From Methanospirillum hungatei (GTDB lineage Archaea > Halobacteriota > Methanomicrobia > Methanomicrobiales > Methanospirillaceae), in the NCBI RefSeq assembly GCF_020216685.1, contig NZ_JAIWNS010000025.1:1-10000 (forward strand): a stretch of DNA of 10,000 nucleotides, given 5' to 3'. Positions 1 to 7,883 of this stretch are shown here, piece after piece. Every line of letters begins with the position of its first letter. Position 1 is the first letter of the stretch. Made by a program: the position numbers and the translations under genes. The notes under the pieces are model-generated. The model did no database searches, was not told where the DNA came from, and saw only the letters and a program-made list of their open reading frames with translations.

Positions 1-504
1 TGATCAACATGGGTCTTTCTCCGCATGAGAGAGTCGGACAAAAAATAGGAGAGGTCTTTCATCAGGCTGATACTGCCTTCCCTGAAGCGTAATTCCCAGG
101 CTCTTATGGGAATTGTCACAACCGTGGAAGCTTCGTATCAAAACCGGAGGTATGTGCTGTTCACCTCTCCGCTGCGGGACGCAACAGATTCGATAACCGG
201 GGCTATCGGGGTTGCTATAGATATTACAAATCAGAAGAAAATGGAAGAAGAAAGAAGAAGACTTCTGCTCCAGTTAGAACAGAACCTTGTTGAACTGGCC
301 CTGCTGAATGACAAAATCAGAAACCCGCTCACGGTAATTTCCTCACTTGTTGAGATGCATGCACCTGAAATTGAAGAATCTGTTGCCATCTGTGTTCAGG
401 ATATCGATGATATCATCACCAATCTCGATAAAAGATGGGCAGAATCAGAAAAAACTGTGAGATTTTTACAGAAACATTATGGCATCGGGTTCCATCTGAC
501 CTGA
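1..504 (+). pseudogene. PAS-domain sensory protein, 3' end, apparently frameshifted
   Basis: This is the C-terminal part of a PAS sensory protein whose 5' end lies outside the window. Bases 3-89 read in frame 3 as a PAS-like stretch (INMGLSPHERVGQKIGEVF...) that stops at TAA 90-92. From about base 91, frame 1 continues the same PAS fold (NSQALMGIVTTVEASYQNRR...), through the typical PAS C-cap GAIGVAIDITNQKKMEEE, to a stop at 502-504. Skipping one base near 90 joins the two parts smoothly, so a one-base insertion or a sequence error is the simplest reading. After the PAS domain come a charged coiled-coil (MEEERRRLLLQLEQ) and a dimerisation-like helix with LLNDKIRNPLTVI, where a histidine kinase H-box would read roughly SHELRTPL. 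The phospho-accepting His is absent and no HATPase domain follows, so it is probably not a kinase. A separate short protein starting at ATG 106 is possible, but it would begin in mid-PAS domain and has no good ribosome binding site. Confidence 0.65.
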
Positions 505-556
505 GACCTCACTCCTCTTTCCAGCTATTCCGGCAATCTGCTGAAAGAAGGAAACA

Positions 557-566
557 GAAAAATACC
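557..566 (+). promoter_or_regulatory. Candidate TATA box for the duplicated membrane protein
   Basis: An A-rich TATA-like stretch, GAAAAATACC, lies in the 77-base gap between the PAS-protein stop and ATG 582. Its spacing of about 20 bases from the ATG would place transcription start at or very near the start codon, which would fit a leaderless transcript and the missing Shine-Dalgarno. This rests on pattern and spacing only. Confidence 0.25.
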
Positions 567-581
567 ATCCATTCCTACACT

Positions 582-1886
582 ATGTCTCACGAAGAACGTA
601 CCGAATATACAGGAGCATATACCATCCCGCCTCCTCCTCTGAAAAACCTGAAAGGTCCGGTGCTGGATAGCCCATGTGATCTGACCCTTGGAACCGTGAT
701 CCTGATCGTCTTTGGCATATTCATGCTCCTCTTCGGCCTGCTCACGTTCCTGATTCATGCCGGACTCCTCCCCTACAATCCGGACAGCACCTTTGGGTTA
801 CTCCTTGTCCTGCTCTCAATTCAGATGATAACGCTTGGGAAAACTCCGTTCGGTACCTTTCGTCGTACCTGGATAGTCATCATCCTGGGATTCTCAACCG
901 CTCTTCTTGGAACCAGTGCCTGTTTTATTCCAGGCTTTCTGGCTGGGATAATCCCTGAACTGGTCGGGTGTCTCATGATATCCGGCGGAGTAGTGCTCTT
1001 TATGAATCTCCTCTTCTCTGAAGGACGGGCAAGACAATGGATCAGGACTCCGGGGATATTACAGCACCTGACCGTTGCCTGTGGGTTTGTATACCTGACA
1101 GAGATTTTATTCGGTTTTCTGGTTCTCTTTCCCGGTTTTCTGCCAGGTATCTTTGCCGGCCTGCTCATGCTGGTGCTGAGTGCCGGTCTTTTTTATCTTG
1201 CATGGTGTATACAGACACTCTCACAGGAATATCCTCCGAAAGAACGAGATCCGGAACCCTCGGAGGATAAGGGCACAGCAGGTATTGTCGGGTTTCTCTT
1301 CTACCAAGAAGCCTCCCTTTCTATTCCGGTATCGTTCATCCTTTTGCTGGGGATTATCTTTATTGAATGTGCGATTATTCTCATTCCGGCTGATAAGGGC
1401 TATTACCTCTTCTCCCGTGACAGCCAGTTCGGCCTGCTTATGGTCATCATGGCAGTTCAGGTACTGGCCCTTGGAAAAACTCCCTTCGGCGTATACAAAC
1501 GTTCATGGTTCCTGATCGGTATTGGAATCCTTATCGCCCTTCTTGGTATGTACTCCTGTATCGTCCCCGGACTCTTATCCGGCTGGATGCTCAGAATCCT
1601 GGGATTTTGGAATCTTCTCACCGGAAGTACGGGGCTTGGAAAGATAGGCATTCCGGTTCTGCAATCGCACCGCTCCTCCCCGGATACGCAGGTCTCCCTG
1701 TCAAAGGGTAAGAAAAAACTACTCTGGATCGTTATTGTCCTGCACCTTCTGACCATGGGATTTGGGATGAATCTTATCATCCCCGGCCTTATCCCTCCAC
1801 CTATAGTTCTTGCGAATCTCTTCATACTCGGGATTTTAATGATACGTCTGGGATCTCTGCTGAGAACGATCCCGCTCCCCCTGTGA
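582..1886 (+). CDS. Internally duplicated polytopic membrane protein, function unknown
   Basis: A 434-residue integral membrane protein that I do not recognise as a named family. After a polar, proline-containing N-terminus (about residues 1-35), hydrophobic segments suggest six helices in residues 36-212 and about six more in residues 248-430, with a charged linker (about 213-235) between. The halves are homologous: residues 71-138 (FGLLLVLLSIQMITLGKTPFG...) match 283-350 (FGLLMVIMAVQVLALGKTPFG...), both with the loop motif LGKTPFG followed by an aromatic or hydrophobic residue, basic residues and Trp, then a helix ending in C-(F/I)-(I/V)-PG. The tail of each half also looks alike (FPGFLPGIFAGLLML against IPGLIPPPIVLANLF). 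ATG 582 was chosen because upstream residues in this frame overlap the preceding gene and look non-coding. No Shine-Dalgarno is seen, so the mRNA may be leaderless. No catalytic or ion-binding motif is evident; transporter, sensor or scaffold cannot be separated. Confidence 0.75.
   Translation: MSHEERTEYTGAYTIPPPPLKNLKGPVLDSPCDLTLGTVILIVFGIFMLLFGLLTFLIHAGLLPYNPDSTFGLLLVLLSIQMITLGKTPFGTFRRTWIVIILGFSTALLGTSACFIPGFLAGIIPELVGCLMISGGVVLFMNLLFSEGRARQWIRTPGILQHLTVACGFVYLTEILFGFLVLFPGFLPGIFAGLLMLVLSAGLFYLAWCIQTLSQEYPPKERDPEPSEDKGTAGIVGFLFYQEASLSIPVSFILLLGIIFIECAIILIPADKGYYLFSRDSQFGLLMVIMAVQVLALGKTPFGVYKRSWFLIGIGILIALLGMYSCIVPGLLSGWMLRILGFWNLLTGSTGLGKIGIPVLQSHRSSPDTQVSLSKGKKKLLWIVIVLHLLTMGFGMNLIIPGLIPPPIVLANLFILGILMIRLGSLLRTIPLPL
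792..1631 (+). repeat. Internal gene duplication in the membrane protein (two diverged copies)
   Basis: The DNA for residues 71-138 (about 792-995) and residues 283-350 (about 1428-1631) encodes clearly related sequences, offset by 212 residues without an obvious gap. Protein similarity is strong around LGKTPFG, but the DNA has diverged, so this is an old duplication and not a recent direct repeat. Confidence 0.75.
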
Positions 1887-1984
1887 AGAGAATCGAATAC
1901 TATAAACCGGGCTACAAAAGAATATTTCATAATCACATGCCTGCCTCTCATGGTGCTGGGCATGGCTGTAAAATGAGGGTTAGT

Positions 1985-2776
1985 ATGACAGATGAAATAA
2001 ATTTAAATTCTTTTTTCGGAGCTGTTGGAGATGATAAAGCCTTCAGGGACCGGTATGGTGACCAGATCGGTGCTGGTATGGCTGCAGTCATCTATGCACG
2101 GGATGGAATCGCGGCAAAGGTATTTCGGGAGAATCAATCCCCACATCAGGCATTTCTTGAAGGATACACGATGGCGGTTGTAAACTCACTCAATATTCCC
2201 GCTCCAAAGGTCTACGGGGTTGAGACCTTCTGTAACCGGACGGTCCTGCTTATGGATCAGGTTAAGGGAATCTCTCTTCTTGACGTCATGCTTCAGGACC
2301 GGAATAGAATTCCGGAGTGCATGGATACCGTTGTCAAACTTCAGGCAGCATTACATAAGGTAGAATTTTCAGGATTTTTGCCGTTGAAATCGATGCAGAA
2401 AAGAATGATTGACGCAAGTCCCGGACTTACCTCCGAAGAGAAAGAAAAACTTCTTAAGATGCTTGATTCACTTCCTGACGGCACTATCCTCTGTCATGGT
2501 GATTTCCACGGGGGAAATATCCTCTGTGAGGGGAAATCATGCATGATTATCGACTGGGCTGAAGTCTCCTGTGGGGATCCGGCTGCTGATGCATGTCGGA
2601 GTTATATGGATTACTGCATCGCCGGTCAGGGATATGAAGAACTCTATATTGAGAAGTACTGTGCTGTAACGGGCAGAAGGAGGGAGGATATACTTGCATG
2701 GCTTCCGGTCGTTGCCGGAGCGGTCTATGGGTACCTCTCCCCTGAAGCACAAAAAGCAGTCCGGCCGTTGTTCTGA
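1985..2776 (+). CDS. APH-family small-molecule phosphotransferase (kinase)
   Basis: A 263-residue cytoplasmic protein of the aminoglycoside phosphotransferase/choline kinase fold. Seen in order: a nucleotide-loop-like IGAGMAAVIY (about residues 28-37); a lysine in AAKVF (K45), the probable ATP-phosphate ligand; a glutamate in FLEGYTM (E59), probably its salt-bridge partner; the hinge-like VLLMDQVKG; the catalytic loop CHGDFHGGNIL (H171, D173, N178); and the metal-binding IIDWAEVSCGDP (D190). All key residues are present, so it should be active. Many relatives read HGDFHPGN; here Pro is Gly. The substrate cannot be told: the fold covers antibiotics, sugars, amino alcohols and others, and nothing here argues for drug resistance. 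ATG 1985 was chosen for the GAGG at 1975-1978, six bases upstream. A GTG at 1883, overlapping the previous stop by four bases, would add a basic, unrelated-looking 34 residues with no ribosome binding site. Confidence 0.85.
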   Translation: MTDEINLNSFFGAVGDDKAFRDRYGDQIGAGMAAVIYARDGIAAKVFRENQSPHQAFLEGYTMAVVNSLNIPAPKVYGVETFCNRTVLLMDQVKGISLLDVMLQDRNRIPECMDTVVKLQAALHKVEFSGFLPLKSMQKRMIDASPGLTSEEKEKLLKMLDSLPDGTILCHGDFHGGNILCEGKSCMIIDWAEVSCGDPAADACRSYMDYCIAGQGYEELYIEKYCAVTGRRREDILAWLPVVAGAVYGYLSPEAQKAVRPLF

Positions 2777-2830
2777 TCTGCAGGTTTTATTGGGGTAGGA
2801 AAAGTCCCACAAATTCTGCCCTCGTCTCTG

Positions 2831-2840
2831 ATTTTTCTCT
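2831..2840 (+). terminator. T-rich candidate archaeal terminator after the kinase gene
   Basis: ATTTTTCTCT lies about 55 bases after the phosphotransferase stop and before the candidate promoter of the chemoreceptor. T-runs on the coding strand terminate archaeal transcription without needing a hairpin. No stem-loop is obvious. Confidence 0.35.
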
Positions 2841-2861
2841 AAATCCCTGCTGATCAAAATC

Positions 2862-2878
2862 CTACATAATAAATATTT
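2862..2878 (+). promoter_or_regulatory. Candidate promoter (TATA box) of the chemoreceptor gene
   Basis: The stretch CTACATAATAAATATTT is the most A+T-rich part of the 174-base gap between the kinase and the chemoreceptor, and contains the TATA-like AATAAATATTT at 2868-2878. A start of transcription about 25 bases further on would give a leader of roughly 50 bases carrying the strong ribosome binding site GGGAGGGG at 2938-2945. No operator repeat is seen. Confidence 0.45.
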
Positions 2879-2950
2879 CCTGCACCATATTGTCAGTGTA
2901 AGAATGGCAGAGTAAAACCTTAGGCTGCTTGTGTACAGGGAGGGGAACAC

Positions 2951-5371
2951 ATGGTAATGAAAGTAAGACACTGGCTTGACAATGCTACGATAGGGCAGAA
3001 GATTATTCTTATCTGCTTACTGCTGGTCATCGTTCCGACGATCACCCTCGGGTATGTCGCATACAGCAGTGCTGAAGTCACGATTAAGAATGATATCCGG
3101 ATGAGTCTTGAGATGCAGACCGCGGATATCACTGAAGAGACGAAGACGGTCTATGACCTGACTCAGGTCAAGGTGAACAGTGATCTCAATGTTCTTCGCC
3201 AGCTCTTTTACGAGAAAGGAAAACCTTCAATCGTGAATGGGGAGCTCGTCCTTGGTTCTTCGTACCGGGTGAATAATAATTTTGAGATTGTTGATACGGT
3301 TCAGGAACTTCTTGGCGGGGCTGCAACGATATTCCAGAAGAAGGGAAATAAGGCGATTCGTATCTCAACCAATGTCATCGGTGAAGATGGAAAGCGGGCA
3401 GTCGGAACCCCGGTCTCTGATGCGGTGTATGATGCGGTCATAAACAAAGGACAGACCTATTATGGAACTGCAAATGTTGTCGGAAAGAAGTATATCACCG
3501 CCTATGAACCGATAAAGGACGCTTCAGGAGACATCATCGGCATCCTCTTTGTGGGAGTTGAAGAGGCCAGTACTATCGGGCTTTTACAGGATCAGATCCG
3601 GAAAAAGAAGATCGGTGAACATGGGTACATGTATATCCTGGACAGCACGGGGAAACTCCTTCTTCACCCCTCTCTTGAAGGTCAGGACATGACCTCGTAT
3701 GACTTTGTCAAGAGGATGCTTGCTGATAAGAAAGGATACCAGGAATATCCCTGGCAAGGCACACATAAAATCGCCGCATATGATTACTTTGAGCCATTTG
3801 ACTGGATCATCGTTGCCAGCAGCGACCTATCAGACTTTACCGGCCCACTTGATACCATCCGAAATACCATCATCCTCGTTGTCATTGTCGGTATCATTGC
3901 CGGTACTCTGGTCTCAGTTTCCTTTGGCCGGTCGATTTCCCGCAGAATGGATGAACTGGTCCGGGTTGCCCATCAGGTTCAGCATGGGGATCTCTCGGTG
4001 ACCGTTGCCGAATCACAGAGCAGGGATGAAATTTCGGTATTGAGAAAAGCCTTTTCAGAGGTAGTATCTACATTCCAGCTCTTCAGGGATGAGGTCAGGA
4101 CACTAAGCTCAGCCGCATCGGCCGGAAACCTGAATGTCAGGGGGGATGTTAGTAAGTTTCAGGGAGATTATGCGGTTATCATCGATGGGGTGAATGAGAC
4201 GGTCGATGCCATGGCCGTTCCGCTGCAGGAAGCCATGCGTCTGTGTGGAAGCTATGCTTCCGGTGACTTCCAGGCACGGATGAATCCTGATATACATCTG
4301 GAAGGGGAATTCATTGAATTCAGGAATGCCCTGAACACCATCGGCGTGGATCTCTCCCGTTCCCTGACTGCCGTCCGGGATCATATGGATATCCTGTCCG
4401 GACAGGTCAATGAGATCACGGAGAAGGTGGAAATCGTCACCCATGAGACCGGCATGGCTCACAAGAGTATCGAGGATGTATCTGATGGAGTCAGCCAGGT
4501 TGCACGGATTGCAACGGCAGTCAATGATCTTGCAGACAAGAGTGGCATGAACACCCAGCAGATCCTCGCAGCCATGCAGGACCTTGCAACGACCGTCTCA
4601 TCGGTAGCTGCGAAGATGGAACAGGTGTCGGTTCTTACAAACACTGCTGCCGAACTCTCTGAAAACGGGAAGAAAGCAGCCGGAGAGGCAGAGAGCGGGA
4701 TGAAGGACATCATGCAGGCATCTTCTGCAATCAATGAGATGAACCAGGAGATCAGCCAGCAGATGGAGGAGATAGGCCGTATTGTGGATATAATAAGTTC
4801 CATTGCAGAAGAGACGAACCTCCTTGCCCTGAATGCTGCTATCGAGGCTGCACGTGCAGGAGAGGCAGGACTTGGATTTGCAGTTGTAGCTTCTGAAGTC
4901 AAGGAACTGGCAAATGAATCCCAGAAATCCGCTGAACATATTGCAGGTATCATATCAGGTCTTCAGAAGAAGTCAGCGGCCATGGCTGAAGCGGTAAAGA
5001 AGTCATTGACGGAGATTGAGAGCGGGAATGTGGCGGTCAATGAAACCCTCGATATCTTCAATGAGATCGTAACCTCAATCTCGGTTATCAACTCGAACAT
5101 GAGTGAGGTTGCTGCTGCAAGTGAGGAACAGGCCGCCTCTGTGGAGGAAGTCACGGCAACCGTCAATGAGTTCAGCGACATGGTGACCCAGACTGCAAAA
5201 GAATCAGTCGGGCTTGCCGCTGCCAGTGAAGAGTCTTCTGCAGCCGTGGACCAGATCACCCACATGGTCTCCCAGGTTAACTCTTCCATGGAAGAGATCC
5301 ATGCGGTCACCGATCAGGCCCATGAAACAGTGAAGCGTATACATGAGGAGATGGACCAGTTTAAGGTCTGA
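2951..5371 (+). CDS. Methyl-accepting chemotaxis protein with Cache-type sensor and several HAMP-like modules
   Basis: An 806-residue membrane chemoreceptor that would pass ligand signals to CheW/CheA and so steer the archaellum. Order: TM1 at about residues 15-38; an extracellular sensor at about 40-300; TM2 at about 304-325; HAMP at about 326-380; two HAMP-like repeats (about 385-480, containing [18 protein letters not shown] and SGDFQARM); then the coiled-coil signalling domain (about 485-806). The hairpin tip is unmistakable: [20 protein letters not shown] from E620 on, followed by [13 protein letters not shown]. The sensor has a first part with [19 protein letters not shown] and [11 protein letters not shown], and a second sCache_2-like part with [16 protein letters not shown] and the closing [11 protein letters not shown], so it resembles a double Cache region. 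There is no C-terminal NWETF-like tether, and no che gene is adjacent. ATG 2951 follows GGGAGGGG with good spacing; ATG 2957 is a less likely alternative. The ligand is unknown. Confidence 0.95.
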   Translation: MVMKVRHWLDNATIGQKIILICLLLVIVPTITLGYVAYSSAEVTIKNDIRMSLEMQTADITEETKTVYDLTQVKVNSDLNVLRQLFYEKGKPSIVNGELVLGSSYRVNNNFEIVDTVQELLGGAATIFQKKGNKAIRISTNVIGEDGKRAVGTPVSDAVYDAVINKGQTYYGTANVVGKKYITAYEPIKDASGDIIGILFVGVEEASTIGLLQDQIRKKKIGEHGYMYILDSTGKLLLHPSLEGQDMTSYDFVKRMLADKKGYQEYPWQGTHKIAAYDYFEPFDWIIVASSDLSDFTGPLDTIRNTIILVVIVGIIAGTLVSVSFGRSISRRMDELVRVAHQVQHGDLSVTVAESQSRDEISVLRKAFSEVVSTFQLFRDEVRTLSSAASAGNLNVRGDVSKFQGDYAVIIDGVNETVDAMAVPLQEAMRLCGSYASGDFQARMNPDIHLEGEFIEFRNALNTIGVDLSRSLTAVRDHMDILSGQVNEITEKVEIVTHETGMAHKSIEDVSDGVSQVARIATAVNDLADKSGMNTQQILAAMQDLATTVSSVAAKMEQVSVLTNTAAELSENGKKAAGEAESGMKDIMQASSAINEMNQEISQQMEEIGRIVDIISSIAEETNLLALNAAIEAARAGEAGLGFAVVASEVKELANESQKSAEHIAGIISGLQKKSAAMAEAVKKSLTEIESGNVAVNETLDIFNEIVTSISVINSNMSEVAAASEEQAASVEEVTATVNEFSDMVTQTAKESVGLAAASEESSAAVDQITHMVSQVNSSMEEIHAVTDQAHETVKRIHEEMDQFKV

Positions 5372-5380
5372 TCCTCTTCA

Positions 5381-5393
5381 TCTTTTTCCTCCT
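5381..5393 (+). terminator. Pyrimidine/T-rich candidate terminator between the chemoreceptor and dapL
   Basis: TCTTTTTCCTCCT starts ten bases after the chemoreceptor stop codon. A coding-strand T-run of this kind can end archaeal transcription and would separate the signalling gene from the lysine cluster. There is no stem-loop in front of it. Confidence 0.3.
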
Positions 5394-5409
5394 AAACATC
5401 TATGAATTC

Positions 5410-5431
5410 TGGTGGCTAACGTATACCACCA
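5410..5431 (+). promoter_or_regulatory. Short inverted repeat abutting the dapL start codon
   Basis: TGGTGG (5410-5415) and CCACCA (5426-5431) are perfectly complementary arms of six bases around a ten-base A+T-richer centre (CTAACGTATA). The right arm includes the A of the dapL ATG. The only purine-rich ribosome-binding-like sequence, GGTGG, lies in the left arm, about 15 bases upstream, further than usual. It may be a regulator site, an mRNA hairpin that hides the start, or chance. Confidence 0.35.
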
Positions 5432-6579
5432 TGTTTGCACAACGAATAGAGAATCTTCCCCCCTATTTATTCGCCCGTATAGACGAGATGAAAGCAAAGA
5501 AAAGGGCTGAAGGGGTTGACGTCATCGACCTTGGCGTCGGAGACCCGGATCTTGCAACTCCTCCCCATATCGTCGATGCTCTCATCGATGCCGCAAAAAA
5601 CCCGGATAATCATCACTATCCCTCCTACCTGGGCATGGCGGCATACCGGCAGGCGGTTTCAGGCTGGTATAAGAGGCGGTTTGGTGTGGATGTTGATCCT
5701 GACTCACAGGTCATCTCCCTCATGGGTTCAAAGGACGGGGTTGCCCATATCCCTGAAGCACTCGTCGGCCCGGGAGATTATGTCCTGGTTCCAAGCCCTG
5801 GATATCCGGTCTACAGCACCGGAGCACTCTTTGCCGAAGCAAAGACGTATGAGATGCCCCTCCTCAAAGAGAACGGGTTTCTCCCTGACCTTGACGCCAT
5901 TCCAAAAGATATTGCAAAGAAGTCAAAACTGATGTGGATAAACTACCCAAACAACCCCACATCTGCCATTGCTCCCCCGTCATTCTATCAGGAGGTTGTC
6001 GAGTTTGCACGGGAACATGGTATCGTGGTCGTCAGTGACAATGCCTACTCTGAGATCTCCTTTGACGGATACAAGGCACCCTCCTTCCTTGAGACCGACG
6101 GAGCAGAGGAGGTCGGAATTGAGATGCACTCCCTGTCAAAGACCTACAATATGACCGGCTGGAGGATTGGTATGGCGGTTGGAAACAAGGAGGTTATCCG
6201 CGGCCTTGGTATTGTCAAGACCAACATCGACTCCGGGGTCTTTAACCCGGTTCAGTATGCAGCCATTGCAGCCCTGGAGGGCCCCCAGGACTGTGTTGCA
6301 GAGGCATGCAAAATCTATCAGGAACGGCGGGATGTCCTGGTGAGCGGACTTACAAAACTCGGGTTTGATGTCACCACACCAAAGGCAACCTTCTATGTAT
6401 GGATGAGTGTTCCTGACAGTATCTCCTTTGCAGCACGGATGCTGGACGAGACCGGTATTGTCGTAACCCCTGGTGTCGGGTTTGGAAAATCCGGTGAAGG
6501 GTATGTCAGGTTTGCAATCACCCGCTCAGTTGACCGGATAAAAGAGGCAGTAGACCGGATGAGTGAGGTGAAATGGTGA
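5431..6579 (+). CDS. dapL: LL-diaminopimelate aminotransferase
   Basis: A 382-residue PLP-dependent class I/II aminotransferase. DapL converts tetrahydrodipicolinate, with glutamate as amino donor, directly to LL-diaminopimelate, bypassing the succinyl or acetyl steps of lysine synthesis. Visible features: N-terminal LPPYLFARIDEMKAKK and LGVGDPDLATP; PSPGYPVY (about 121-128); NYPNNPT with the PLP-ring Asn (N175); DNAYSEI (D203, Y206); the Schiff-base lysine in SLSKTYNMTGWRIG (K237); and the substrate-carboxylate Arg in GYVRFAITR (R360). Length is normal for the shorter archaeal type. ATG 5431 fits the family N-terminus, and no upstream in-frame start exists nearby; there is no well-placed Shine-Dalgarno. 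The gene heads a cluster and overlaps lysA by seven bases. The general fold also covers aspartate and alanine aminotransferases; the sequence style and the lysA neighbour favour DapL. Confidence 0.9.
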   Translation: MFAQRIENLPPYLFARIDEMKAKKRAEGVDVIDLGVGDPDLATPPHIVDALIDAAKNPDNHHYPSYLGMAAYRQAVSGWYKRRFGVDVDPDSQVISLMGSKDGVAHIPEALVGPGDYVLVPSPGYPVYSTGALFAEAKTYEMPLLKENGFLPDLDAIPKDIAKKSKLMWINYPNNPTSAIAPPSFYQEVVEFAREHGIVVVSDNAYSEISFDGYKAPSFLETDGAEEVGIEMHSLSKTYNMTGWRIGMAVGNKEVIRGLGIVKTNIDSGVFNPVQYAAIAALEGPQDCVAEACKIYQERRDVLVSGLTKLGFDVTTPKATFYVWMSVPDSISFAARMLDETGIVVTPGVGFGKSGEGYVRFAITRSVDRIKEAVDRMSEVKW

Positions 6580-7868
6580 ACCTTCCCCCTCATCTCTCCA
6601 TCAAAAACCAGCACCTGATGATCGACGGGTGTGACACGGTTGAACTTGCATTCAAGTACGGAACTCCCCTCTACGTCACCGATGAGACCAGGATTCGGGA
6701 TAACTACCGGGGATATGTATCAGCCCTGTCAGATCATTACCCGCATATCCGGGTGCTCTATGCCGCAAAGGCAAATGGAAACCTCAATATCATAAAGATC
6801 CTGGCTCAGGAGGGTGCAGGAGCAGACGTCTTTTCATCCGGAGAGCTGCACATGGCCCTTCTTGCCGGGATGAAACCAGAGCACCTGCTCTTTAACGGTT
6901 CATCCAAGACTGAAGCAGATCACCGGCTGGCAGTTGAGAAGGGTGTCCGGGTATCACTTGACTCACTGGATGAACTGGCCCAGCTTGACCGGATTGCAGG
7001 TGAAGCAGGAAAGGTTGTTGAGGTATCCTTCAGGGTCAATCCGGCGATTGATGTGCCGACCCACCCGAAGATAGCAACCGGCCTTGCCACATCGAAATTT
7101 GGTATCCCGGCAGCAGAGATTGCCGATGCCTATGCAGCAGCCCTTGCCTGTAAGAACGTTACTCCGGTCGGTATCCACTGTCATATCGGTTCGCAGATCC
7201 TTGATGTTGAACCCTTTGCAAAGGAAGCACAGGTCCTGATGGAGGTTGTCGAGGAACTCCACCGGATGGGTGTGAAGCTTAAATTCGTGGATCTCGGTGG
7301 CGGTCTTGGGGTTGCCTATGATCATCATGGAGCAGATGCACCAACCTTTGTCAGCTATGCCAATGCTGTTATGCCGGTCTGCACATCAGTCCTTGGACGG
7401 CTCGGTATTCAGCCTGAGATCTGGATTGAACCTGGCCGGTCCATGGTCTGTGACTCAACCGTCCTCCTGACAAAAGTGAACTCGGTCAAGAAGGCACACA
7501 AGACCTTTGTGAATGTAGATGCAGGGTTTAATCTTCTCATCCGTCCCGCTATGTATGACTCCTATCATGAGGTGCTCGTGGCAAACCGTGCTGATGAAGA
7601 GCCTGCAGGGACCTACACCGTCACCGGGCCTATCTGTGAGACCGGGGATATTCTTGCCCATGACCGGAAGCTTCCCGGTGTCGTTGCCGGTGACCTGATC
7701 GCCGTCCTTGACGCCGGTGCCTATGGGTACTCGATGGCATCCCAGTACAATGGCCGGGGCCGGTGTGCAGAGGTGCTGGTCAGGAAGGGACAGGCTGAAC
7801 TGATGCGAAGGGCAGAGACCATTGATGATCTGATGGCAAACCTCAAGACCCCTTCATGGCTCAGATAA
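6573..7868 (+). CDS. lysA: Diaminopimelate decarboxylase
   Basis: A 431-residue fold-type III PLP enzyme that decarboxylates meso-diaminopimelate to L-lysine, the last step of the pathway. It has an alanine-racemase-like barrel followed by a beta domain. Seen: the PLP lysine in YAAKANGN (K66); HCHIGSQI (about 202-209); the phosphate-binding GGGLG (242-246); EPGRSMV (286-292); the active-site cysteine motif CETGD (355-359), supplied across the dimer; and DAGAYGYSMASQYN with Y385. Length is typical. The start overlaps the end of dapL by seven bases. GAGGTGA at 6565-6571 serves as ribosome binding site but sits only one base from ATG 6573; the next codon, GTG 6576, is better spaced, so the true start may be one codon later. 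The overlap implies translational coupling. Its substrate is the meso isomer, so an epimerase is needed between DapL and LysA; none is in this window. Confidence 0.95.
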   Translation: MVNLPPHLSIKNQHLMIDGCDTVELAFKYGTPLYVTDETRIRDNYRGYVSALSDHYPHIRVLYAAKANGNLNIIKILAQEGAGADVFSSGELHMALLAGMKPEHLLFNGSSKTEADHRLAVEKGVRVSLDSLDELAQLDRIAGEAGKVVEVSFRVNPAIDVPTHPKIATGLATSKFGIPAAEIADAYAAALACKNVTPVGIHCHIGSQILDVEPFAKEAQVLMEVVEELHRMGVKLKFVDLGGGLGVAYDHHGADAPTFVSYANAVMPVCTSVLGRLGIQPEIWIEPGRSMVCDSTVLLTKVNSVKKAHKTFVNVDAGFNLLIRPAMYDSYHEVLVANRADEEPAGTYTVTGPICETGDILAHDRKLPGVVAGDLIAVLDAGAYGYSMASQYNGRGRCAEVLVRKGQAELMRRAETIDDLMANLKTPSWLR

Positions 7869-7883
7869 TGCCGGAGTGAACCG

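Noticed and set aside
435..581. Longer start (ATG 435) for the membrane protein
   Set aside because: It would overlap the PAS-protein tail in another frame by 70 bases, and the extra 49 residues are basic and show no protein-like pattern; ATG 582 is preferred.
1457..1963. Minus-strand open frame of about 168 codons over the membrane protein end
   Set aside because: It is rich in Arg/Pro/Ile with no domain, and fully overlaps a gene with clear internal homology on the + strand.
1883..1984. GTG 1883 as start of the phosphotransferase, with a four-base overlap with the membrane protein
   Set aside because: There is no ribosome binding site before it and the added 34 residues are basic and unlike an APH N-terminus; ATG 1985 has a well-placed GAGG.
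1985..2776. Aminoglycoside resistance gene
   Set aside because: The fold matches APH, but this superfamily is broad, the neighbours give no resistance context, and no substrate-specific residues are recognised.
4459..4953. Long open frame on the minus strand inside the chemoreceptor (about 164 codons)
   Set aside because: It is Ala/Ser-rich with low complexity, lies antisense to the conserved signalling hairpin, and mirrors codon bias of the real gene.
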